Shown: piece by piece, positions 44,919-53,266 of the stretch
Position numbering within the stretch: position 1 is the stretch's first letter
How the letters are laid out: each line of letters begins with the position of its first letter
DNA from: Frankia sp. AgB1.9
GTDB lineage: Bacteria; Actinomycetota; Actinomycetes; Frankiales; Frankiaceae
Assembly: GCF_016786355.1 (NCBI RefSeq)
Contig: NZ_JADWYX010000006.1
Location: 1-64,000, forward strand
Length of the DNA: 64,000 nucleotides
Direction of reading: 5' to 3'
Program-made: the position numbers and the translations under genes
Notes under the pieces: generated by a model
Told to the model about the DNA's origin: nothing
What the model saw: the letters and a program-made list of their open reading frames with translations, nothing else
Database searches by the model: none

Positions 44919-44967
44919 TCTGTGCCGATGCGCCGATGCCACTCGAGGGTTGCCAGGTGGGTGTTCC

Positions 44968-45891
44968 ATGGTAGTTGAGCCTGATCCGCTGGAGCCACGA
45001 GGCGAGGCAGGGGAGCGGCGCGGCCGGGCCGTGGTCAGCTCGACCGTGCGGCGGCGTCAGCTCGGTCTGCGGCTGCGGGAACTCCGTCAGCAGCGCGGGA
45101 TGACCGCCGAGGAGGTGGCCGGCGAGCTTCTCGTCTCCACCGCCAAGGTGACCCGGATGGAGACCGGCGCCCGCGGGGTGAACCTCCGCGACGTCCGCGA
45201 CCTGTGCGCCCTGTACGGCGTGGAGGACAGCGAGCGGGAACACCTGATGGCACTGGCCCGCGACAGCAAGGAACGGTCCTGGTGGCAGCAGTACGACCTG
45301 CCGTTCTCGTCCTATAGCGGGCTGTGGAACCGGCTTTACGTCGGCCTGGAGGAGTCCGCGACGAACATCTCGGACTATCATTCGAGCGTCGTCCACGGAC
45401 TGCTGCAGACCGAGGACTATGTTCGGGCAATCACCGAAGGCAGTCTTCCCGACGCGACTGAACAGCTCGTCGAGGAGCAGGTGAAAACCAGGCTCACCCG
45501 GCAGAAAATCCTCGACCGCGCGCGGCCGCCCAGACTGTGGGTGGTGATGGACGAGGCCGTTCTGCACCGAGTGGTCGGCGGCCCGGCCGTGATGAAGGCC
45601 CAGATCGAGTCTCTTGTCGAGCTGGCCAACAGGCCGAACATCACGATACAGCTGATTACTTTCGGCGCCGGCGCTCACCTGGGCATGGACAGCAACTTCA
45701 CGATCCTCCAGGGCGACGACCCGCCCTGGGAGGTCATCTACGTGGAGGGCCTCGCCGGTCAGCAGTACCTGGAGAGTCCTTCTGATCTTGGTCGCTACAA
45801 GCAGATCTTCGATCATCTCCGCGCCATCGCGCTGGGCCCGAAGGACTCCGTCCGCAAGGCGGCAGAAATCGCCGCTTCGTACGCACCTTGA
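44968..45891 (+). CDS. XRE-family regulator with DUF5753-type C-terminal domain
   Basis: The 307-residue protein has an N-terminal helix-turn-helix (LGLRLRELRQQRGMTAEEVA, then STAKVTRMETGARGVNLRDV) and a C-terminal domain of the sort paired with DUF397 proteins in actinobacteria: ERSWWQQYDLPF, YSGLWNRLYVGLEESATNIS, LLQTEDYVRAI, RQKILDR, DEAVLHRVVGG, LGMDSNFTIL and a YVEGLAGQQYLE end. Some such systems resemble toxin-antitoxin pairs, with the regulator silencing differentiation or secondary metabolism. The ATG at 44968 is preferred over a TTG 18 nt upstream. Confidence 0.92.
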   Translation: MVVEPDPLEPRGEAGERRGRAVVSSTVRRRQLGLRLRELRQQRGMTAEEVAGELLVSTAKVTRMETGARGVNLRDVRDLCALYGVEDSEREHLMALARDSKERSWWQQYDLPFSSYSGLWNRLYVGLEESATNISDYHSSVVHGLLQTEDYVRAITEGSLPDATEQLVEEQVKTRLTRQKILDRARPPRLWVVMDEAVLHRVVGGPAVMKAQIESLVELANRPNITIQLITFGAGAHLGMDSNFTILQGDDPPWEVIYVEGLAGQQYLESPSDLGRYKQIFDHLRAIALGPKDSVRKAAEIAASYAP

Positions 45892-45920
45892 CAAATAATC
45901 CTCCAGTAAAGAAGGAAGAA

Positions 45921-46139
45921 ATGTCCGTCACTGATGCCGAGCGGTCTTCCCTGGTCTGGTTCAAGGCCGCGAGCAGTTCACACAACGGCGCGTGCGTACA
46001 GGTCGCCTCGCTGCCCGATGGTGTGGCTGTCCGGGACTCAAAGGACCCGGAGGGCCCTGTTCTCGTCTACACCCCCGCCGAATGGAGAGCTTTCCTCGAC
46101 GGCGCGAAGCTGGGCGAGTTCGACCGTTTCGGGGCCTGA
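45921..46139 (+). CDS. DUF397 protein
   Basis: The 72-residue protein shows the DUF397 pattern: LVWFKAASSSHNGACVQVA, VAVRDSKDPEGPVL, then YTPAEWRAFLDGAKLGEFD. These small proteins accompany XRE/DUF5753 regulators and are thought to bind or antagonise them. The ATG at 45921 has a clear AAGGAAG site and sits 29 nt after the regulator, in the same operon. It is close in sequence to the second copy at 46635. Confidence 0.92.
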   Translation: MSVTDAERSSLVWFKAASSSHNGACVQVASLPDGVAVRDSKDPEGPVLVYTPAEWRAFLDGAKLGEFDRFGA

Positions 46140-46164
46140 TCCCGAACCAGCCTGATTCCGAGCT

Positions 46165-46301
46165 TGGATGCGCCGACCGAAGGGGCTTTCGGTCGCGGAC
46201 TGTCCGAACGGTGCCAGCCAACCGACCTGCCCGATCGGTCACCGTCAGCCATGCCCATGGCAGATCTTCCGGGACGGTACCGGATTCGGTCGGCGCATCC
46301 A
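46165..46301. repeat. 137-bp element with perfect 17-bp terminal inverted repeats
   Basis: tggatgcgccgaccgaa (46165-46181) and its exact reverse complement ttcggtcggcgcatcca (46285-46301) enclose a 103-bp core holding the palindrome gccatgcccatggc (46248-46261). It lies between the two DUF397 genes. No target-site duplication is visible. It could be a MITE-like element or a structured RNA. Confidence 0.65.
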
Positions 46302-46486
46302 GGCCGTACAGCCCTCCCGGCACCCGTCACGCCGTCCGGCGCTCCGCCATCCAGAGGCCGGCGACGGCGACGCCTGGTGACGCCTCTCGATGCCTCGTCA
46401 GACGGTTGCGCGGCGGTCGCCGCGGTGAACGATGCCTCAACAGTTCTTCGCATTGGGCTCCAGCGCCCCTCCTCGGTAACTACAGT

Positions 46487-46492
46487 TAACAT
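46487..46492 (+). promoter_or_regulatory. Promoter/operator candidate for the second DUF397 gene
   Basis: The AT-rich sequence gtaactacagttaac (46476-46490) is a near-palindrome overlapping a TAACAT -10-like hexamer. It lies about 145 nt upstream of the start at 46635 and is the only AT-rich patch in the 495-bp gap, which otherwise holds the 137-bp element and no gene. Confidence 0.3.
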
Positions 46493-46634
46493 AGGGACCG
46501 GATGGCATGTGCCGAAAGGCCCTTGCCGACCACGGGTTGCCAGGCGGCCCCGGCCAGACCTTCCCGGTGTGCGCCCGTGCACCGGGGGATGGTTCCCCGG
46601 GCATCCCGCGGTCTTACCTGTCGAGGAGGAAGAC

Positions 46635-46847
46635 ATGCCCGGTGACGTTGACTATCACGCCCTCGGCTGGCGGAAGGCGACAGCCAGCGCGCACAACGGC
46701 GCCTGCGTCGAGGTCGCGCCCCTACCGGGAAACGTGGCTGTCCGGGACTCCAAGGACCCCGACGGGCCCGTCCTCGTCTTCACGCCCGCCGAGTGGCACG
46801 CCTTCCTCGATGGCGCCAAGTCCGGCGAGTTCGACGACCTCGCCTAG
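46635..46847 (+). CDS. DUF397 protein, second copy
   Basis: The 70-residue protein, with WRKATASAHNGACVEVA, VAVRDSKDPDGPVLVF, TPAEWHAFLDGAKSGEFDDL, is highly similar to the copy at 45921, so a local duplication is likely. The ATG at 46635 has a GGAGGA site. Unlike the first copy it is separated from the regulator by about 740 bp and may have its own promoter. Confidence 0.92.
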   Translation: MPGDVDYHALGWRKATASAHNGACVEVAPLPGNVAVRDSKDPDGPVLVFTPAEWHAFLDGAKSGEFDDLA

Positions 46848-46906
46848 AGAACCGCTACGCGGTCGCTCCCGCGGCCGAGCCGGGCCCAGCTGAGTCTGCC
46901 CGTCGT

Positions 46907-46984
46907 CTTGATCGGCGATTTCGCCCTCGGGTGGCTACGAAACAGGCCCGAGCACGACCATCGCAGGGCCGAAACAGCGATCAC
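46907..46984. repeat. Dispersed palindromic repeat, copy C
   Basis: A 78-bp copy with ends cttgatcggcgatttcgccc and gggccgaaacagcgatcac. It sits between convergent gene ends: 60 nt after the DUF397 stop (46847) and 45 nt beyond the end of the lyase gene (47030, minus strand). Confidence 0.85.
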
Positions 46985-47029
46985 GAGACTCCGGGCCAGG
47001 AGCCGGCGAGCTCCGGGGCAGGGCACTTG

Positions 47030-48073
47030 CTACTGCTCTGGCCCTGACCCGTCAGAAGTCACGCTGGACGGCCACAGGCTCGGTGTGATCGTCGGGCCGA
47101 GAGGCGCGCACCCAGCGGACATCGTGTCGTTGATGTAGTTCGGGGAGACCTGGAAGTCGGCGAAGTCGGCGTACTGGTTGGTGGGGCTTGCCCAGGTGGT
47201 ATCGCCGCCGCCGAAGAAGGTCGAGAAGAACAGGCCGTCGATCTGGAGCGTCCTGCTGTCCCGGAACAGCAGGTTGTCGACCCGAAGGGCCTGCCGGCCG
47301 TCCATCCAGACCGTGATCGACCCGTCGGCCTGGCCCGGAGTGTTCAGATGAACCCGCTGCTGCATCGTCACCCACTGGCCCGGCGGAAAATTCCAGCTAC
47401 CGGTGCCGATGTTGGTCCCGTGCACCTGCGAGGACGGTAGGTAGGCGTACACCTCGCCGGCTCCCCCAGCCCGCCACATGTAGCGGGTGGACAGGCCGTT
47501 CGAGCCGTCCGGGATGTTGCCGCCTGCCACGTGGTCGCCGCCGAACAGGCCGGGCAGTTTCCCGCCTTTGTTGAACTGGAAGCCGGCCGGGAACCGGACC
47601 CGGTAGCTCAGGTGCAGGATGTCGGTCGGTCCGGACTTCAGCAGCAGGTAGACCTGGGCCCCACCGGTCGGCGCGTCCTCGTTGCGGACCGAGAGCTGGC
47701 TGGCCGAGCCCGCCGGGTAACGGACCCGCAGGTACGTCGGCACGCACCGGTCGCCGCTGGAGACCAAATGCACCTTGTCCAGGTTGAACGAGCCACGGGA
47801 GCGCATGACCAGGTCGTCCCCGAAGAACCGGGACAGCGGCGAGGCCGGCGCGGTCGGCTCGTCGGCGCCGGAGGGCCCGGAGCGCGACGCCGTCGGCGCG
47901 GGCGTCGGCGCCGAGCCCCCATGGCTGCCTTGCGGCCGGCCGCCGGAGCAGGCGGCCAGCCCGGCGAGCGCGGGCAGCACGACCAGGGTCACGCCGCGGA
48001 CCATCCGATCCCGAAGCGGACCGCGAGCCCGGGCCCTGGACCCGCGTCCCGCCGGCCGAGTCGCCTCGGTCAT
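47030..48073 (-). CDS. Polysaccharide lyase family 14-like lipoprotein (AlgL-like role)
   Basis: The 347-residue protein has a basic n-region, a hydrophobic helix and a lipobox LAGLAAC (Cys about 42). After a Pro/Ser-rich linker it shows a beta-jelly-roll of the PL14 alginate/glucuronan lyase type: FNKGGKLPGLFGG, STRYMWRAGGAGEVYAYLP, GTGSWNFPPGQWVTMQQRVHLN, GSITVWMDGRQAL, DGLFFSTFFGGGDTTW. It should cleave uronic-acid polymers by beta-elimination outside the membrane. It is the distal gene of the operon from 54247; its ATG overlaps the acyltransferase stop. Its part may resemble AlgL: trimming polymer in transit. Confidence 0.85.
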   Translation of the reverse strand: MTEATRPAGRGSRARARGPLRDRMVRGVTLVVLPALAGLAACSGGRPQGSHGGSAPTPAPTASRSGPSGADEPTAPASPLSRFFGDDLVMRSRGSFNLDKVHLVSSGDRCVPTYLRVRYPAGSASQLSVRNEDAPTGGAQVYLLLKSGPTDILHLSYRVRFPAGFQFNKGGKLPGLFGGDHVAGGNIPDGSNGLSTRYMWRAGGAGEVYAYLPSSQVHGTNIGTGSWNFPPGQWVTMQQRVHLNTPGQADGSITVWMDGRQALRVDNLLFRDSRTLQIDGLFFSTFFGGGDTTWASPTNQYADFADFQVSPNYINDTMSAGCAPLGPTITPSLWPSSVTSDGSGPEQ

Positions 48074-50409
48074 CGCAGGACGGCCCGCAGGGCTGGGCCG
48101 AGGAAGGGCGCCAGCAGCGTGGAGTACGTGCCGGTGAGATGGCTGTTGTCCGCGTAGACGACGGCGTTGCCGATGACCGGTGGGCACTGGTCGCGCACGC
48201 ACAGCCAGGGCAGCGGGTCGATCAGCGTCGCGCCGCCGGCCAGTGCGCCGCTGTCCTCGATCTCGCGCTGCGGCTCGGCGATCTTCGACTTCTGGATGGT
48301 CACCATGCAGGACGTGACGTTCGACGGGTGGCTGGCCAGGCAGTCCGGCACCTGGAAGCCGGGGAACGGGGTGTCCTCCAGGAACGCGACCTTCGCGCCG
48401 GTCGCCCGCAGCGTGCGCACGAGGTCGGTCGTCGCGCCGGGCCCGGCGTCCTTCGCCTGGACCCGCGCCTCCGAGCCGATCACGACCAGGCTCGGGTGCA
48501 GAGCCGCGATTCGCGCGAACACGGCGTCCCGCCAGGCGTAGCACTCGGTGTAAACCCGCTTGAGCTCGTCCAGGTAGAAGTTCGGGTAGTACGGCGGCGG
48601 GCACCCGCCCTTGGTGTACGGGACGAGCCGCCAGTGCGACTCCTTCGCGATCGCGTCCAGCGCGTTGAACCACTGGTTGGCGTGCGAGTCGCCGAACAGC
48701 ACGACCGTCGAGGACCCGTTCGGGTCACCGGCGACGCAGTCGATCGGCGTACTGGAGCTGATCGGCGTCCGGCACTTGTTCCCGCCGAGGTCGTCCCCGG
48801 CCTTCGCGAGGGACGGCTGCAGGCTTGTCGGCAGGGCGCGCAGCAGGGCCGACTGGGTGATCAGCGGCGTCAACGAGCTCGTGCCGACGCCCACGAACCG
48901 GGGCTGCGTCGTGATCCCGGCGGCCGTGGGCGCGATGGGGGCCGCGCCGGTCGCGTCCAGCGCCCGCAGTGGGCCATTGGAGCCCCCGCCGGGCACCGTG
49001 TCGACGGCGGAGACCAGCAACGCCAGGCCGGCGGCCGCCACGGCCAACGCCCCGCCGAGGCCCAGCCCGAGGGCCGGCCGGCGGACCAGCAGTGGCCGGG
49101 TCCTGACCGGGTTCTCCACCAGCAGGTAGGTGAGCCAGGCGAGCACCAGGGACAGCCCGAGCGCCGCCAGCTTCTCGCCGGTGTGGAACGGGCGGCCGGT
49201 GGCCTCGGGCCAAATCCGCAGCACCGGCCAGTGCCACAGGTACCAGGAGTAGCTGAGCCGGCCGACCAGCCGCATCGGCGCGCGCCCCAGCAGCAGCTCG
49301 GCCCCCTTCCGGGGCGCCGCGCAGCCACCCGCGACCACCAGCGCGGCCGCCCCGACGGGCAGCAGCGCGGCGATGCCCGGATAGGGCGTGCTGTCGCCGT
49401 AGGCGAAGGCGGCTGCGGCGATCCCGGCCAGGCCCAGCCAGGTGAGCTGGCTCGACAGCGCCCGTCCCATCCGCTCGAACGCGGGCGCCCACACGGCGAC
49501 CAGCGCACCCAGCGCCAGTTCCCACGCACGGGTGTGACCGCCGAAATAGGCCCAGGGAGCCGACCGGGCCGTGACCACGACACTGAGCAGCAGAGAGCCG
49601 GCGACGATCGCGAGCAGCACGAGCCCCACCGGTCGGGTGCCGGGCGCGGGCCGGCCCGCGGCGACGTCGCCCTCGGGCGGGGCCGATCTGCGCCGCCGGG
49701 CCGTTACCGCGGTGGCGGCCAGCGTCACGAGCGTGAGCAGCAACGGCCAGACGAGGTAGAACTGCTCCTCCACCGCGAGCGACCAGTAGTGCTGCAGGGG
49801 CGACGGTGGCGCGGCGGACTGGAAGTAGTCGGTGCCGCCGTGGGCCAGCCTGAGGTTCACCGCCGAGAACGAGGAGTACACGGCGTCCCAGGCGATGTCC
49901 CGCACGCGCAGCGGCGAGAGCCACGCCCAGGACGCGAGCACCGTCGCCACGATCACCACCGCCGCCGCCGGCAGGATCCGGCGGGCCCGTCGGGCGTAGA
50001 AGCGGCGGAACGAGATCCGCCCCCGGGTCGCCCGCTCGCGCAGCAGCTGCTGAGTGATGAGGAACCCGGAGATCACGAAGAAGACGTCGACGCCGACGAA
50101 GCCGCCGGGGACGCCGAGATTCGAATGCCCCAGGACCACCAGCAGCACCGCGACGGCCCGCAGGCCCTCGATGTCCGGCCGGAACTCCCGGACCCGCCGG
50201 CCGGCGCCGGTACCAACCTCCGGCGCGACCTCGGCGCCGGCCATCTCGGCAGCAGCCGGCCCGCCGGCCGCCGCCGGGACTGGGCCGACGGCGACGTCCG
50301 GGGCGGGCTGGCTGGCCGCGCCGCGGCCAGCCCCCCGCTCCGTGACGTCCGCGCCGCGGGCCGGCGGGATGGATGGTGCGAACAGGCGGAGGTCCGCGGG
50401 CCTAGGCAC
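48070..50409 (-). CDS. Acyltransferase-3/SGNH fusion, O-acetyltransferase (OafA-type)
   Basis: The 779-residue protein has an acyltransferase-3 membrane domain (about 75-445; FRPDIEGLRAVAVLLVVLGHS, GGFVGVDVFFVISGFLIT, RFYARRARRILP, ten helices) and an extracytoplasmic SGNH domain (VLFGDSHANQWF, final DNSHLT). Proteins of this design move acetyl groups across the membrane onto glycans, as for O-antigen and peptidoglycan. In this operon it would take the place of the AlgI/J/F acetylation system. The GTG start overlaps the preceding stop by 8 nt; an N-terminal Pro/Ala-rich tail of about 70 residues leaves the start slightly uncertain. Confidence 0.9.
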   Translation of the reverse strand: MPRPADLRLFAPSIPPARGADVTERGAGRGAASQPAPDVAVGPVPAAAGGPAAAEMAGAEVAPEVGTGAGRRVREFRPDIEGLRAVAVLLVVLGHSNLGVPGGFVGVDVFFVISGFLITQQLLRERATRGRISFRRFYARRARRILPAAAVVIVATVLASWAWLSPLRVRDIAWDAVYSSFSAVNLRLAHGGTDYFQSAAPPSPLQHYWSLAVEEQFYLVWPLLLTLVTLAATAVTARRRRSAPPEGDVAAGRPAPGTRPVGLVLLAIVAGSLLLSVVVTARSAPWAYFGGHTRAWELALGALVAVWAPAFERMGRALSSQLTWLGLAGIAAAAFAYGDSTPYPGIAALLPVGAAALVVAGGCAAPRKGAELLLGRAPMRLVGRLSYSWYLWHWPVLRIWPEATGRPFHTGEKLAALGLSLVLAWLTYLLVENPVRTRPLLVRRPALGLGLGGALAVAAAGLALLVSAVDTVPGGGSNGPLRALDATGAAPIAPTAAGITTQPRFVGVGTSSLTPLITQSALLRALPTSLQPSLAKAGDDLGGNKCRTPISSSTPIDCVAGDPNGSSTVVLFGDSHANQWFNALDAIAKESHWRLVPYTKGGCPPPYYPNFYLDELKRVYTECYAWRDAVFARIAALHPSLVVIGSEARVQAKDAGPGATTDLVRTLRATGAKVAFLEDTPFPGFQVPDCLASHPSNVTSCMVTIQKSKIAEPQREIEDSGALAGGATLIDPLPWLCVRDQCPPVIGNAVVYADNSHLTGTYSTLLAPFLGPALRAVLR

Positions 50410-51940
50410 CGATGGTCACCGCCGAGGGACGGCGCCCGCGGCCGACGGCGCGACCTCGGCGCCGGCGCAGCGTCCTGGTGAAACCGATCAGCAGCAGGAT
50501 CGTCACCGGCGCCAGGGACCAGATCACGACGAGCACCCGTGGTCGCCAGGTGGTGCCGTTGCCGCTGACCTTGTTGCCCGCCAGCGAGATCCCCTGCGAC
50601 GCGAGCTGGTTGCCGCGGATCTCGTTCCCGCGCAGGGTCACACCCTCATCCCCGTCGGCGCCGCGGACCATGACGCCGATCCGGTTGTCCGTGACCGTGT
50701 TGTTCGCCAGCACGTTGTTCGGCGACGAGGCGAGCACCAGCCCGTCGCCTCGGTTTCCGGTGACGGAGTTCCCGACGATGCGGTTACCGGTGCTCTGGGC
50801 GTCCATCATGATCCCGTTCAGGTGGTTGTCCCGAGCGACGTTGTTCTCGACGACGCTGTCGGTGACATTGTCCGAGAAGATGATCCCGTGCCGGCCGTTG
50901 TGCTCGCTGAGGTTCTGCCGGACCACTATCCGGGTCGAGTTGGAGTGCGGGTCGACGCCGTAGAGCGCGTTGTCGTGCAGCCAGTTGTTGGCGATCGTCA
51001 CGTCGTGCGCGGCATCGGTGTAGGTCGCGATGAACGTGTGGTCGACCTCGCTGTTGGTGATGCTGCCGCTGGCACCGTCGGTCCAGGAGACGCCGTAGGA
51101 GCTGTTCCAGTCACGGCCGAGGGTGCTGAGGTGACTGTGGGAGATGATCAGCTGGGACCGGCTGGCGGCGACGATGAACGGCTGCCGCTGGTCGACCGCG
51201 CGCTGGCCGGGGTTCGGGCTCGGTGCGCTGGGTCGGATGCTCACCCCGTCGATCGCCAGCGTTCCGCTCTCGGCGCCGAGCAGGACACCGCGGCGGGACT
51301 CCAGCACCAGGCTCGTGACGGGCGCGTCGATCGTGAACATCGTCTGGCCGACGACGACCAGCGCGGCGTGCAGCACCGCATGGCCCTGCCCGTCGTACTC
51401 CAGCCAGTCCGGATCGTCGACGATCGACGCCAGCTGGGGTAGCCCGTTGACCGACGCCTGCTGGGGGAGGCTGCGGTGAACCTGGCCGCCGACCAGCAGG
51501 TCGACGCCGGCCGGGCTGATCGAGATCGCTCGGATCGACGGGTCCGGCCTGCTGGTCCTGGTGTCGATGGTGTTCGGCTGCAGGCCCCGCTCGACGTTGC
51601 TGATCGGGTCGTAGGACGGTGTGTAGGCATGCCGGTGGAAGAACTCGGACGTCGACGTGAGCGCCTGGTAGTGGCGCCCGACGGTCACACTCAGCACGGC
51701 AGCGGCGACCAGGGTCATCACCGTGACCAGCAGGTACACGCCGCGACCGCGGGTGCCGGCGGCGGTCGCCCTGGTGGCGCGCGTGGCCGCCCGACGGGCG
51801 CCGCCCGCGCTCGCAGCCCCACCGCCGACCTCGTCGGCCCGGCCTGACCGCTGGGTCGGGATCTCCGCCGTGTTCTCGTCGTCGCGGTCCTGGTCGTCAC
51901 GGTCCTCGGCGTCGCGGGGCCGCCTGGTCGGCCCCGTCAC
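50402..51940 (-). CDS. Membrane-anchored beta-helix protein, AlgG-like mannuronan C5-epimerase family
   Basis: The 512-residue protein has a disordered cytosolic tail, a transmembrane helix (about 68-88), a parallel beta-helix (about 190-460) and a second helix near the C-terminus. Within the beta-helix, YGVSW precedes YGVDPHSNS (Asp330, His332) and HGIIFSDNVTDS, closely following the AlgG pattern around its DPHD motif. The Arg expected in the next coil (S-R-E-V in Pseudomonas AlgG, from memory) is replaced by Asp-Asn, so activity is in doubt. It begins at a GTG overlapping the GT2 stop (GTGA). Role proposed: epimerising mannuronate to guluronate, or protecting/chaperoning the chain. Confidence 0.78.
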   Translation of the reverse strand: MTGPTRRPRDAEDRDDQDRDDENTAEIPTQRSGRADEVGGGAASAGGARRAATRATRATAAGTRGRGVYLLVTVMTLVAAAVLSVTVGRHYQALTSTSEFFHRHAYTPSYDPISNVERGLQPNTIDTRTSRPDPSIRAISISPAGVDLLVGGQVHRSLPQQASVNGLPQLASIVDDPDWLEYDGQGHAVLHAALVVVGQTMFTIDAPVTSLVLESRRGVLLGAESGTLAIDGVSIRPSAPSPNPGQRAVDQRQPFIVAASRSQLIISHSHLSTLGRDWNSSYGVSWTDGASGSITNSEVDHTFIATYTDAAHDVTIANNWLHDNALYGVDPHSNSTRIVVRQNLSEHNGRHGIIFSDNVTDSVVENNVARDNHLNGIMMDAQSTGNRIVGNSVTGNRGDGLVLASSPNNVLANNTVTDNRIGVMVRGADGDEGVTLRGNEIRGNQLASQGISLAGNKVSGNGTTWRPRVLVVIWSLAPVTILLLIGFTRTLRRRRGRAVGRGRRPSAVTIGA

Positions 51941-53202
51941 GAGGCGGCCTCCCGGACGAGCGGCCGGCTGGACTCACGTTGCCCGCTGGTCGCTGCCGTC
52001 TTGGCGATCACCTCGAAGCTGCGCGGGTTGCCCATGTAGAGCGTCACGATCAGCGCGACGATGGTGAAGGTCGCGGTGACCGGGGACAGCACCACCGCCG
52101 CCGCCGTCTGTGTCACCCGGTTCCACCAGAACTGCGCGGTGGTCTGCTCAGCGGTGCGCAGACCGGCGTTCACCCAGCCGGACAGCGCGAAGTTCACCAG
52201 CCAGATCACCAGCGAGCACCAGAACAGGGAATGTGCCCAGCCGGGCAGGTCGATCGTGTGCGTGAGGATCAGCGCGACCGAGGTTCCGGAGGCGAAGAAG
52301 GTGAACAGGCTGAGGAAGTAGCGGATCGCGATCCGGATCGCGGCCCCCCTCGGCAGCACGTCCCGGTTGACGATCGCGTGGATGTTGCCCCACATCCACC
52401 GGCGGCGCTGCTTGAAGTAGGCCTGCCAGGTCCACGGCGAGGTCAGCTGGATGTACTCGTGGAAGAAGCCCCAGCGCAGCCCCTTCGCCGCCGCGTTGCA
52501 GCCGAAGGTGAGGTCCTCCGAGGCGAAGATCCGCCAGTTCCAGGTGACGGTCTCCTCGGTGTAGCCGGTGATCGTCAGGCCTTCGCCGTGCACGAACAGC
52601 GGCTTGCCGAAGATGCCCTGGAACGACGAGCAGTAAGTCATGCAGTTGTGGAACCGCAGGTCGTCGACGTGGCTGAGCAGGAAGTGGCTGAACGGCCGGA
52701 CGCCGTAGCCGATCCGTGGCGCTGTCACGCCCTGGCAGATGTCGTAGTCGCCGGCGAAGGCGGTTTCCAGGTACTCCCAGGTCGGCGACGTGTCGTCGTC
52801 CAGGAATGTGATCTTCGTGTCACCCTGGTTGTAGCCGAGTTGCTGGCGGACCAGCCGGCTGTACTCGAGGGCCCGGGCCTTGTACTGGGCGACGCACTCG
52901 AACTCGACGGGCACCGTGACGACGCGGTCGGCGTCCGGGTAGACGTCGTCGTTGCCCGGCTCGTTCACCACCCAGATCTGGTAGTTCATCGTCATCGGGT
53001 AGTCGCGGATCTCGCGGATGATCTCGTTGACCCGGTCCTGCTCGCGGCCCACCGTCGTGATCTGGATGACGTAGCGGCTGAACAGGCCCGGGTTCTCCTT
53101 GAAACCGGCGTGGAACCACCACTCCCCGATCGCGAGGATGAACACCTCGATCAGCGGGCGAAGGAAGGCGACCAGGCCCAGCCACGGAAGCCAGTGCTTC
53201 AT
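51937..53202 (-). CDS. Membrane processive-type GT2, Alg8-like polymer synthase candidate
   Basis: The 421-residue protein has two N-terminal helices (HWLPWLGLVAFL and IEVFILAIGEWW), a GT-A domain and about four C-terminal helices. Catalytic motifs are FLDDDTSP (D-x-D), an ED in FASEDLTFG and QRRRWMWG (Q-x2-R-W), the hallmark of processive GT2 synthases such as cellulose, hyaluronan and mannuronan synthases. HGEGLTITGY is like beta-1,4-mannosyltransferase (egh) relatives. It would polymerise the dehydrogenase product and extrude it. It follows the dehydrogenase by 64 bp and overlaps the epimerase-like gene. Confidence 0.85.
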   Translation of the reverse strand: MKHWLPWLGLVAFLRPLIEVFILAIGEWWFHAGFKENPGLFSRYVIQITTVGREQDRVNEIIREIRDYPMTMNYQIWVVNEPGNDDVYPDADRVVTVPVEFECVAQYKARALEYSRLVRQQLGYNQGDTKITFLDDDTSPTWEYLETAFAGDYDICQGVTAPRIGYGVRPFSHFLLSHVDDLRFHNCMTYCSSFQGIFGKPLFVHGEGLTITGYTEETVTWNWRIFASEDLTFGCNAAAKGLRWGFFHEYIQLTSPWTWQAYFKQRRRWMWGNIHAIVNRDVLPRGAAIRIAIRYFLSLFTFFASGTSVALILTHTIDLPGWAHSLFWCSLVIWLVNFALSGWVNAGLRTAEQTTAQFWWNRVTQTAAAVVLSPVTATFTIVALIVTLYMGNPRSFEVIAKTAATSGQRESSRPLVREAAS

Positions 53203-53266
53203 CGGCTGTCTCCCGGACGAGCCGGGCCGGCTGTCAGGCGGGTTGTCGGGCCGTAGGTGACGGGGG

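Larger units (their letters stand above)
44482..44967. other. 486-bp divergent intergenic region with repeats
   Basis: It separates the conjugative-type pair (minus strand) from the XRE regulator (plus strand). It contains ggttcacgtcac / ggttcatgtcaa direct repeats (about 44493-44518), a perfect 15-bp tandem repeat (44523-44552), a TATAGA -10 candidate (44849-44854) and an iteron set (44869-44918). No gene is seen. Confidence 0.5.

Noticed and set aside
46164..46634. Upstream extension of the second DUF397 gene (another 157 codons)
   Set aside because: The extension runs through the 137-bp inverted-repeat element and has no conserved residues; a good ribosome site sits before the ATG at 46635.
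46904..46990. Short peptides resembling IGDFALGWL or RLDRRFRP in several places
   Set aside because: They are translations of the dispersed palindromic repeat, not protein homology.
48139..50481. Plus-strand open frame of about 780 codons opposite the acyltransferase gene
   Set aside because: It is an antisense shadow; the minus strand has clear acyltransferase-3 and SGNH motifs.
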